Shown here: positions 1 through 6,329 of the stretch, in pieces
Layout of the letters: every line of letters begins with the position of its first letter
Numbering within the stretch: the first letter of the stretch is position 1
DNA from: Frankiales bacterium
Lineage (GTDB): Bacteria; Actinomycetota; Actinomycetes; Mycobacteriales; SCTD01
NCBI GenBank assembly: GCA_025465145.1
Contig: JAODNS010000298.1
Span: 1-11,657 of the forward strand
DNA: 11,657 nt
Reading direction: 5' to 3'
The notes under the pieces: generated by a model
Databases searched by the model: none
The model's input: only the letters and a program-made list of their open reading frames with translations
What the model was told of the DNA's origin: nothing
Translations under genes and position numbers: made by a program

Positions 1-1
1 C

Positions 2-186
2 GCGCCGTGGGTGGAGCGGACCGGCGACGACGTCGAGGTGCTGGCGACGGTCTCGGACGGACCCGCCGCCGGTAGGGTCGTGGCCGTCCGCCGCGGGCCG
101 CTGCTCGCGACGTCGTTCCACCCCGAGTTGACCGGCGACGCGCGCGTCCACGGGGAGTTCGTACGCATGGTGAAGGAGACGACCTC

Positions 187-190
<4 letters not shown>
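2..190 (+). CDS. pdxT: PdxT, glutaminase subunit of PLP synthase (3' end only)
   Basis: The last 62 residues of an open frame enter from the left edge, so the start lies outside the window. The segment SFHPELTGD carries the His-x-Glu pair of class I glutamine amidotransferases in the form typical of PdxT. In this family these residues complete the Cys-His-Glu triad that releases ammonia from glutamine for PdxS, which builds pyridoxal 5'-phosphate (vitamin B6) in the cytosol. The preceding residues (WVERTGDDVEVLATVSDG) fit the pre-catalytic PdxT strand region. Its TGA overlaps the next gene's ATG (ATGA), so the two are probably co-translated. The pdxT-yebC order is common in Actinomycetota and supports the call. 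Only the catalytic C-terminus can be judged; the nucleophilic Cys is out of view. Confidence 0.9.
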
Positions 191-939
<749 letters not shown>

Positions 940-1320
940 TCAGCCCCTGACCGGCAGGTCGCACCACACCGTCTTGCCGGTAGCCGTCTGCTCGACGCCC
1001 CACTTGCGCGACAGCACCTCCAGCAGGCGCAGCCCGCGGCCGGTGGCGAGCTCGTCGCTGTACCCCGTCCGCTTCACCGGCGGCAGGGCGCTCGTGTCGG
1101 ACACCGTGATGTGCAGCGTGTTCGGACCGCCGCGCAGGGTCAGCTCGCAGCGGGTGCCCGCGTGCAGGCTCGCGTTCGTGACCAGCTCGGAGGTGACGAG
1201 CATGGCCGTCTCCACGTCCTCGCGGCCCAGGAGCGGCGTGAGGGTACGCGCCACGAACCGGCGCGCCTCCTGGGGCGAGCGGAGGTCCCCGGCGAGGGTC
1301 AGACGGGCGTCGAGCTCCAT
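940..1320 (-). CDS. RsbW-like ATP-binding protein (HATPase_c_2 family, anti-sigma/serine kinase-like)
   Basis: A 126-residue protein made of a single GHKL ATPase domain. The N box is ELVTNASLHA (45-54; E and N would bind the Mg-ATP), the G1 box is around ITVSDTSALPP (71-81), and the G2 box is GRGLRLLE (94-101). The ending KTVWCDLPV is typical of the many small actinobacterial RsbW-like proteins. Related proteins bind anti-anti-sigma partners or phosphorylate them on serine; most actinobacterial copies are uncharacterised, and no partner gene is visible here. The ATG at 1320 lies 22 bases inside the 3' end of the upstream HD-GYP frame, suggesting translational coupling; an AGGA (1332-1335, reverse strand) about 11 bases upstream is only a fair RBS. 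Its stop abuts the yebC stop with no spacer. All nucleotide-binding motifs are present, so it is probably functional although its upstream partner is broken. Confidence 0.85.
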   Translation of the reverse strand: MELDARLTLAGDLRSPQEARRFVARTLTPLLGREDVETAMLVTSELVTNASLHAGTRCELTLRGGPNTLHITVSDTSALPPVKRTGYSDELATGRGLRLLEVLSRKWGVEQTATGKTVWCDLPVRG

Positions 1321-1860
1321 GTCGGGACAGATCCTGCCTGACGGGGCAGCGCGTCCGGCAGGGTGATGACGTCCGGCACCCCCAGCAGCTCCCGGACGCG
1401 CTCGAGGCCCATGCCGGTCAGCCCCGCGACAGCGGCCGGGTCGAACTGCCCGCCCGCGTGCCGAGCGAGCTCGGCGAACGCCTGGTCGGGCGGCAGCCCG
1501 CGGCGGTACGGCCGGTCGGACGTCATCGCGTCGAGCGCGTCGACGACCGCGAACAGCCGCGCCGCCAGCGGGATCTCCTCGCCGGCGAGGCCGCGCGGGT
1601 AGCCGGTGCCGTCCCACCGCTCGTGGTGCGTCAGCACCAGCTCGGCGACGACGGGGGAGAAGCCGGCCTGCTCGCCGATCCGGTGGCCGACCGCCGGGTG
1701 CGTGTCCATGACGGCCCGCTCTGCCATCGACAGGTCCCCGGCCTTGCAGCACCGCGTCCGGCACGCCGATCTTGCCGACGTCGTGCAGCAGGAAGTCGAA
1801 CGCCACCTGCGGGTCGGCGGCCAGCTCGGGCGCGACCTCCACGATGGCCGCGCGCGGCAC
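1299..1860 (-). pseudogene. Truncated, frameshifted HD-GYP domain gene (c-di-GMP phosphodiesterase-like remnant)
   Basis: The first part, from about 1860 in one frame, reads PELAADPQVAFDFLLHDVGK then IGVPDAVL. This is the HD-pair segment of a metal-dependent phosphohydrolase. Near 1745-1750 the homology jumps frame and continues as KAGDLSMAERAVMDTHPAVG, THHERWDGTGYPRGL (GYP motif, about 1631-1587), the DALDAMTSDRPYR helix and GGQFDP, ending in TGA at 1299. Compared with the family pattern VLxKPGxL, two bases appear lost (or one gained). Both halves keep GC-rich third positions, so the break looks recent or is a sequencing error. The region before the HD pair, which normally carries an additional metal-binding His and often a sensor domain, is absent: upstream sequence runs into the ruvC control region. 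The start is uncertain; GTG at 1860 or 1842 would fit. Intact relatives cleave cyclic di-GMP. Confidence 0.8.
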
Positions 1861-1878
1861 GGTTGCGGGTGCGGCACG

Positions 1879-1898
1879 CCGGGAGGCGCGCCTCCCGG
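1879..1898. repeat. 20-bp perfect palindrome upstream of ruvC
   Basis: The sequence CCGGGAGGCG is followed directly by its own reverse complement, giving ten uninterrupted dyad pairs centred on GGCGCGCC. It lies between the truncated 5' end of the HD-GYP remnant and the LexA box of ruvC (1932-1945). It could be a protein-binding dyad, a hairpin in either transcript, or the scar of a rearrangement. There is no T-run, so it is not a classical terminator. Its function is unknown. Confidence 0.6.
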
Positions 1899-1931
1899 TC
1901 CGCCCGCCGAGCCCGCCGTACGCTCGCCGTC

Positions 1932-1945
1932 CGAACACCTGTTCT
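1932..1945. promoter_or_regulatory. LexA (SOS) box of the ruvCAB operon
   Basis: CGAACACCTGTTCT contains the exact GAAC-N4-GTTC dyad of the Gram-positive/actinobacterial LexA site. It ends 12 bases before the ruvC GTG, immediately 5' of the RBS, so bound LexA would block transcription start or early elongation. ruvC is an SOS gene with such a box in mycobacteria. The match and position are seen directly; repression here is inferred. Confidence 0.85.
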
Positions 1946-1957
1946 AGAGGGGGCCGC

Positions 1958-2458
1958 GTGCGCGTGCTGGGGGTCGACCCCGGGCTGACCCGCCTCGGCC
2001 TCGGCGTCGTGGACGGCCGGCCAGGCCGCGCGACGCTCATCGCGGTCGGGGTCGCGCGCACGCCCTCGGACATGGCGCTCGGCCTGCGGCTGGTCTCGCT
2101 CGAGACCGAGATCGAGGCCTGGCTCGACCTGCACCGGCCGGACGCGGTCGCGGTGGAGCGCGTCTTCGCCCAGGCCAACGTCCGGACCGTCATGGGCACC
2201 GCGCAGGCGGGCGCCGTCGCGATCGTCTGCGCCGCGCGCCGCGGACTGCCCGTCGTGCTGCACACGCCGAGCGAGGTCAAGGCCGCCGTCACCGGGTCCG
2301 GCCGCGCCGACAAGGCGCAGGTCGGCGCGATGGTGGCCCGACTGCTCCGGCTGGACGGCCCGCCGAAGCCCGCCGACGCCGCCGACGCGCTCGCCCTGGC
2401 CATCTGCCATCTCTGGCGCGCGCCCGCGCAGGCCCGGCTCGCGGCGGCACTGGCGTGA
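1958..2458 (+). CDS. ruvC: RuvC, Holliday junction resolvase
   Basis: The 166-residue protein is close to the usual family length (about 170). The four acidic residues of the RNase H-like active site are present: D7 in VLGVDPGLTRLG, E67 in VAVERVFAQANVRT, and D140/D143 in PADAADALALAICH. RuvC works as a dimer that nicks Holliday junctions symmetrically in complex with RuvAB. The GTG at 1958 is chosen because it gives the canonical N-terminus (MRVLGVDPG) and follows an AGAGGGGG purine tract (1946-1953); an in-frame GTG at 1964 is less likely. A LexA box lies immediately upstream. The TGA overlaps the ruvA GTG (GTGA), so ruvA is probably translationally coupled. The frame stays open upstream into the HD-GYP remnant, but nothing there resembles RuvC. 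Confidence 0.96.
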   Translation: MRVLGVDPGLTRLGLGVVDGRPGRATLIAVGVARTPSDMALGLRLVSLETEIEAWLDLHRPDAVAVERVFAQANVRTVMGTAQAGAVAIVCAARRGLPVVLHTPSEVKAAVTGSGRADKAQVGAMVARLLRLDGPPKPADAADALALAICHLWRAPAQARLAAALA

Positions 2459-3051
2459 TCGCCTCCGTCAGCGGGACGGTCACCGCGCTGCAGCCGGACG
2501 GTGTCGTCGTCCGCGTCGGGGGAGTCGGGCTCGCCGTCCAGACGACGCCCGGGACCAAGGCCCGGCTGCGGGTCGGCGACGAGGCGGTCCTCGCCACCAG
2601 CCTCGTGGTCCGGGAGGACAGCCTGACGCTGTACGGGTTCGCCGAGGACGACGAGCGCGAGCTGTTCGAGCTGCTGCAGACGTCGTCCGGCGTCGGGCCG
2701 CGGCTCGCGCAGGCCGTGCTGACCGTGCACACACCCGACGCGGTCCGGCGCGCGTTGCTCGCCGAGGACCTGACGGCCCTCACGCTCGTGCCGGGCATCG
2801 GCCGCAAGGGCGCCCAGCGGATGGTGCTCGAGCTCAAGGACAAGGTCGTTGGCATCGCGGCAGCCCCGCCCGCGGCGGCCCAGGCCGGCTGGCGGGACAC
2901 GCTCGCTCAGGCGCTGGTCGGCCTCGGCTTTCCGGCCTCCGACGCGGACGCGGCGGTCGTGCGGCTGGCTGAGGCGCACCCCGAAGCCGGCGAGGCGGAC
3001 GTACCCGCGCTGCTGCGCGAGGGCCTGGCGCTGCTGGGACGGAACCGCTGA
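2455..3051 (+). CDS. ruvA: RuvA, Holliday junction-binding subunit of the RuvAB branch migration motor
   Basis: A 198-residue protein of standard length, starting with GTG inside the ruvC stop. The N-terminal OB-fold (about 1-62) begins MIASVSGTVTAL and contains GVGLAVQTTPGT. Two helix-hairpin-helix motifs follow: LLQTSSGVGPRLAQAVL (73-89) and LVPGIGRKGAQRMVLELKDK (111-130). An Ala/Pro linker (about 135-145) leads to the C-terminal domain (about 146-198), which in the family contacts and activates RuvB. RuvA tetramers hold the four-way junction in a square-planar form. The TGA shares one base with the ruvB ATG, so ruvA and ruvB should be made together under the SOS-controlled promoter upstream of ruvC. 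Confidence 0.96.
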   Translation: MIASVSGTVTALQPDGVVVRVGGVGLAVQTTPGTKARLRVGDEAVLATSLVVREDSLTLYGFAEDDERELFELLQTSSGVGPRLAQAVLTVHTPDAVRRALLAEDLTALTLVPGIGRKGAQRMVLELKDKVVGIAAAPPAAAQAGWRDTLAQALVGLGFPASDADAAVVRLAEAHPEAGEADVPALLREGLALLGRNR

Positions 3052-4082
3052 TGTCCGAGGTGGACGTCGACGCGGGCGACGACGAGCGCGTCGTCGAGGC
3101 GGCGCTGCGGCCGCGCCGGCTGGAGGAGTTCGTCGGCCAGGAGCGGGTGCGTGAGCAGCTGCAGCTCGTGCTGGAGAGCGCCAGGCGGCGCGGCCGGCCG
3201 CCGGACCACGTCCTGCTGTCCGGCGCCCCCGGCCTGGGCAAGACGTCGCTGGCGATGATCATCGCGGCGGAGCTGGGCACCGGCATCCGGGTCACCAGCG
3301 GCCCAGCGCTCGAGCGCGCCGGCGACCTCGCCGCGCTGGTGAGCAGCCTCGCGGAGGGCGAGGTGCTGTTCATCGACGAGATCCACCGGATCGCCCGTCC
3401 GGCTGAGGAGCTGCTGTACGTCGCGATGGAGGACTTCCGCGTCGACGTCGTGGCCGGCAAGGGGCCGGGCTCGACGGCGATCCCGCTGGAGGTCGCTCCG
3501 TTCACGCTCGTGGGCGCCACCACCCGATCCGGGCTGCTGACCGGACCGCTGCGCGACCGGTTCGGGTTCACCGCGCACATGGAGCCGTACACGCCGGCCG
3601 AGCTGGAGCGGGTGCTCGCCCGGTCCGCCGGGCTGCTCGGGGTCGACCTGCGACCCGACGGCGGCACGGAGATCGCCGGTCGCTCCCGCGGGACGCCCCG
3701 GATCGCCAACCGGCTGCTGCGCCGGGTACGCGACTTCGCCGAGGTGCGCGCCGACGGCGTCGTCACCCGCGCGGTTGCCCGGGAGGCGCTGGCCGTCTAC
3801 GACGTGGACGATCTCGGCCTGGACCGGCTCGACCGGGCTGTCCTCGACGCGCTGGTGCGCCGCTTCAACGGAGGACCCGTCGGCCTGTCGACGCTCGCCG
3901 TCGCCGTCAGCGAGGAACCCGAGACGGTCGAGGAGGTCGCCGAGCCGTTCCTCGTGCGGACCGGGCTCATCCAGCGGACCAGTCGAGGGCGCGTCGCGAC
4001 GCCCGCCGCCTGGCGGCACCTCGGGCTGCGCCCGCCCGGCCCGGTCGACGTGCTGCCGCTCGATCTCGGCGACGCCGGCTAG
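3051..4082 (+). CDS. ruvB: RuvB, AAA+ ATPase motor of Holliday junction branch migration
   Basis: A 343-residue AAA+ protein of normal length. Visible motifs are the N-terminal LRPRRLEEFVGQERV (19-33), Walker A GAPGLGKTS (58-66), Walker B LFIDEIHRI (106-114), sensor 1 with GATTRSGLLT (155-164), the arginine-finger region LRDRFG (167-172), and sensor 2 in GTPRIANRLLRRVRDFA. The C-terminal winged helix contains GGPVGLSTLAVAVSEE and ends with the family-typical RTSRGRVATPAAWRHLG. Hexameric rings of RuvB pump DNA through the RuvA-bound junction. It is the last gene of the tight ruvCAB cluster: 103 bases separate it from yajC, which has its own RBS and a possible -10. I see no terminator hairpin directly after the stop. 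Confidence 0.97.
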   Translation: MSEVDVDAGDDERVVEAALRPRRLEEFVGQERVREQLQLVLESARRRGRPPDHVLLSGAPGLGKTSLAMIIAAELGTGIRVTSGPALERAGDLAALVSSLAEGEVLFIDEIHRIARPAEELLYVAMEDFRVDVVAGKGPGSTAIPLEVAPFTLVGATTRSGLLTGPLRDRFGFTAHMEPYTPAELERVLARSAGLLGVDLRPDGGTEIAGRSRGTPRIANRLLRRVRDFAEVRADGVVTRAVAREALAVYDVDDLGLDRLDRAVLDALVRRFNGGPVGLSTLAVAVSEEPETVEEVAEPFLVRTGLIQRTSRGRVATPAAWRHLGLRPPGPVDVLPLDLGDAG

Positions 4083-4138
4083 CACGCCGGTCCAGGAACC
4101 GCTGGCGCGCGTCCCCCGTTGGGCGGGACGGCAGGTCC

Positions 4139-4144
4139 TAGACT
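4139..4144 (+). promoter_or_regulatory. Candidate -10 element upstream of yajC
   Basis: TAGACT fits the actinobacterial TAnnnT -10 pattern and lies in the ruvB-yajC gap, 41 bases before the yajC ATG. The only -35-like hexamer, TTGGGC (4119-4124), is 14 bases upstream, which is too close for a standard sigma-70 promoter, so the call rests on the -10 alone. The same hexamer precedes rel. Confidence 0.4.
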
Positions 4145-4185
4145 TGCCCGGTCCGTCCCGATCAGCCCGAAGGAGTTCACGCGCC

Positions 4186-4497
4186 ATGGCCCCGCAGGAC
4201 CTGGTGCTGTTCGTGGTTGCCGGGCTCGGCGCATGGCTGCTCCTGGTCCGGCCGCAGAAGGCACGAGCGCGCGCGCTGGCGGAGGTCCGCAGCTCGCTCG
4301 CGCCGGGCAGCCGGGTCATGACGACAGCCGGGCTGCACGCCACGGTCACCGCCGTCGAGGACGACACCGTGCTGCTCGAGATCGCCCCCGGCGTTCAGGC
4401 CCGCTTCGCCGCCTCGGCGGTCGTGCGCGTGCTGTCCGAGGCCGCTCCCGGCACTGCTCCGGGCGTACCTCAGCAAGGCGCACCGCCCGCCGACTGA
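4186..4497 (+). CDS. yajC: YajC, small membrane subunit of the Sec translocon accessory complex
   Basis: The 103-residue protein has one N-terminal membrane segment (about 5-22, LVLFVVAGLGAWLLLVRPQK) followed directly by the signature RPQKARARA, then the small conserved domain with LAPGSRVMTTAGLHATVTAVEDDTV written here only in part: PGSRVMTTAGLHATV (40-54). The C-terminal tail after about residue 85 is Pro/Ala/Gly-rich. YajC associates with SecDF and SecYEG and modestly aids export. The ATG at 4186 is preceded by AAGGAG (4170-4175) and places the membrane segment at the N-terminus; longer in-frame extensions overlap ruvB and look nothing like YajC. The order yajC-secD-secF supports the call. 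Confidence 0.93.
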   Translation: MAPQDLVLFVVAGLGAWLLLVRPQKARARALAEVRSSLAPGSRVMTTAGLHATVTAVEDDTVLLEIAPGVQARFAASAVVRVLSEAAPGTAPGVPQQGAPPAD

Positions 4498-4504
4498 CCC
4501 CGGC

Positions 4505-4519
4505 GCGATACTTGATCGC
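4505..4519 (+). promoter_or_regulatory. Short inverted repeat with -10-like core between yajC and secD
   Basis: GCGAT-ACTTG-ATCGC is a perfect 5-bp inverted repeat with a 5-base spacer, starting 8 bases after the yajC stop. It overlaps GATACT (4507-4512), which resembles a -10 hexamer apart from its first base. It may be an operator or secondary promoter for secD, or chance; no -35 is evident. Confidence 0.25.
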
Positions 4520-4554
4520 AGGCACCACCTCTCGCACACCCGCAACAGCACCGC

Positions 4555-4572
4555 GCACCCGCGTCCGGGTGC
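4555..4572 (+). promoter_or_regulatory. GC-rich hairpin in the secD leader
   Basis: GCACCCG pairs perfectly with CGGGTGC across a CGTC loop: a 7-bp, nearly all G-C stem, 11 bases before the secD Shine-Dalgarno GGAGA (4584-4588). There is no T-run, so it is not a standard intrinsic terminator. It could attenuate readthrough from yajC, stabilise the secD mRNA 5' end or affect ribosome access. Only the structure is seen. Confidence 0.4.
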
Positions 4573-4597
4573 CGGTCCAGATCGGAGACCCCGTCCC

Positions 4598-6328
4598 GTG
4601 GCACGACCCGGCGCCTCCCGAGGCTCGCTGCACGTAGGCCGCTACTTCGCCGTCCTCCTGGGGATCCTGGTGCTGCTCTACAGCATCGTGTTCCTCGCAG
4701 GGCCGAAGAACACGCCGCTGACCCCGAAGCTGGGCCTGGACCTCCAGGGCGGCGCGAGCGTCATCCTGCAGCCCAAGACCCAGCCCAAGCAGAGCCAGCT
4801 CGACACCGCGGTGGAGATCATCAACCGCCGCGTCAACGGGCTCGGTGTCGCCGAGGCGGAGGTCGTCACCCAGGGCAACAACATCGTCGTCTCCGTCCCC
4901 GGTGGCAGCCGCGACTCGATCCGCAGCCTCGCCACGACGGCGCAACTGCGCTTCCGCGAGGTGCTGGAGGCGCAGGCCGGCAGCCCGACCAGCGCCCAGC
5001 CGAGCGCGAATCCGTCCGCGCCGTCCGTGACGACGACGATCAACCCGCAGCCCTCCGCCGCCGCCGTCAAGCCGAGCCCGGCGGGCCGCGCGCTGGCCGG
5101 CGCGCTGACGGCTGACGCGAGTCCCTCACCGGCCGCCTCGCCCAAGACGGCCGCCTCGCCCAAGCCCGCCGCGTCGCCGAAGCCCGCCGCGTCGCCGAAG
5201 CCCAGCGGCACGGCTAGCCCCGCCGCCGACGCCGACGGCGCCCGCACCGGCGACCCCTACACGCCCGCCGCCTTCGCTGCCCTCGACTGCAGCAAGGAGG
5301 AGAACGTCCGCGGCGGCGCCAACGACGAGCCCGAGCAGGAGATCATCGCCTGCTCGTCCGACGGCGGCGAGAAGTACCACCTGGCCAAGGCCGAGGTCGT
5401 CGGCACGGACGTCAAGGGCGCCAGCGCGCAGCGCGCGCAGGTCACCGGCGAGTGGCAGATCATCGTCAACTTCACCGGCAAGGGCCAGCGCAAGTTCACC
5501 GACCTGACGGTGAAGACCGTCAACAAGCGCGTGGCCATCGTCCTCGACGCCGTCGTGCTGTCCGCGCCGAACATCAACGAGCGCATCGACGGCGACGCCC
5601 AGATCAGCGGCAGCTTCGACCGCCAGTCCGCGCAGGACCTGGCGAACACGCTGAAGTACGGCGCCCTGCCGCTGTCGTTCCAGCCGGGTCAGGTCGAGGT
5701 GGTCTCCCCAACGCTCGGCAAGGACCAGCTGCACGCCGGCCTGCTCGCCGGTGGCCTCGGCCTGATCGCCGTCGTCATCTACTCGCTGCTCTACTACCGC
5801 GCGCTCGGCGTCGTGACCGTCCTCAGCCTCGCGCTGTCCGGCCTGCTCATCTACGCCTGCACCGCGATCCTCGGCAAGCAGATCGGCTTCGCCCTGTCGC
5901 TCGCCGGCATCGCCGGCTTCATCGTCGCCGTCGGCATCACGGCCGACTCGTTCGTCGTCTTCTTCGAACGGCTCAAGGACGAGATCCGGGAGGGCAGGAC
6001 GCCGCGCAGCGCCGTCGACCGCGCCTGGGTCCGCGCCCGGCGCACGATCCTGTCCGCCGACACGGTCTCGTTCCTGGCCGCGATCATCCTGTACTTCGTC
6101 TCCGTCGGCGGCGTACGCGGCTTCGCCTTCACGCTCGGCCTGTCGACCCTGCTCGACGTCGTCGTGGTCTTCCTGTTCACCCGGCCGCTCGTGTCGTGGC
6201 TCTCGCGCTTCCCGTGGTTCTCGAACCACAAGCTGACGGGCTTCATCGGCCCCGACGGCGGCGAGCCCGTGCACCGCGCTCCCGCTGCCGCCGCTTCCCG
6301 CCGCGCCACTGCCACCCCGGAGGTCTGA
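4598..6328 (+). CDS. secD: SecD, protein translocase accessory subunit
   Basis: A 576-residue RND-superfamily membrane protein that, with SecF, uses the proton-motive force to pull exported proteins through after SecA/SecYEG. Visible parts: first membrane segment (about 16-35), the conserved LGLDLQGGASVIL (45-57), periplasmic-type P1 region split by a Pro/Ala/Ser/Lys-rich low-complexity insert (about 127-225), the VAIVLDAVVLSAPNINERI stretch (312-330), SGSF and YGALPLSFQ, then five further membrane segments (about 378-535) including GIAGFIVAVGITADSFVVFFERLKDE written in part as GITADSFVVFFERLKDE (446-462). C231 and C252 flank the end of the insert in a pattern seen in actinobacterial SecD and could form a disulfide outside the membrane. 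The GTG start follows GGAGA (4584-4588) by nine bases and gives a proper N-terminus. secF follows after one base. Confidence 0.95.
   Translation: MARPGASRGSLHVGRYFAVLLGILVLLYSIVFLAGPKNTPLTPKLGLDLQGGASVILQPKTQPKQSQLDTAVEIINRRVNGLGVAEAEVVTQGNNIVVSVPGGSRDSIRSLATTAQLRFREVLEAQAGSPTSAQPSANPSAPSVTTTINPQPSAAAVKPSPAGRALAGALTADASPSPAASPKTAASPKPAASPKPAASPKPSGTASPAADADGARTGDPYTPAAFAALDCSKEENVRGGANDEPEQEIIACSSDGGEKYHLAKAEVVGTDVKGASAQRAQVTGEWQIIVNFTGKGQRKFTDLTVKTVNKRVAIVLDAVVLSAPNINERIDGDAQISGSFDRQSAQDLANTLKYGALPLSFQPGQVEVVSPTLGKDQLHAGLLAGGLGLIAVVIYSLLYYRALGVVTVLSLALSGLLIYACTAILGKQIGFALSLAGIAGFIVAVGITADSFVVFFERLKDEIREGRTPRSAVDRAWVRARRTILSADTVSFLAAIILYFVSVGGVRGFAFTLGLSTLLDVVVVFLFTRPLVSWLSRFPWFSNHKLTGFIGPDGGEPVHRAPAAAASRRATATPEV
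5135..5206 (+). repeat. Four tandem 18-bp units inside secD encoding ASPKPA-type hexapeptides
   Basis: Four consecutive in-frame units encode ASPKTA, ASPKPA, ASPKPA and ASPKPS (SecD residues 180-203). They sit within the low-complexity linker of the P1 region, which would lie outside the membrane. Units three and four are almost identical in DNA, suggesting recent duplication and possible length variation between strains. Confidence 0.85.
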
Positions 6329-6329
6329 C

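Noticed and set aside
940..2979. Very long (679-codon) reverse open frame spanning the HATPase, the HD-GYP region, ruvC and ruvA
   Set aside because: Only its two segments at 940-1320 and about 1746-1860 resemble known proteins. The part opposite ruvC and ruvA is Arg/Pro/Ala-rich shadow sequence caused by high GC.
5135..5206. Tandem repeats considered as a CRISPR or integration site
   Set aside because: The units are contiguous, in frame and encode a hexapeptide; there are no spacers.
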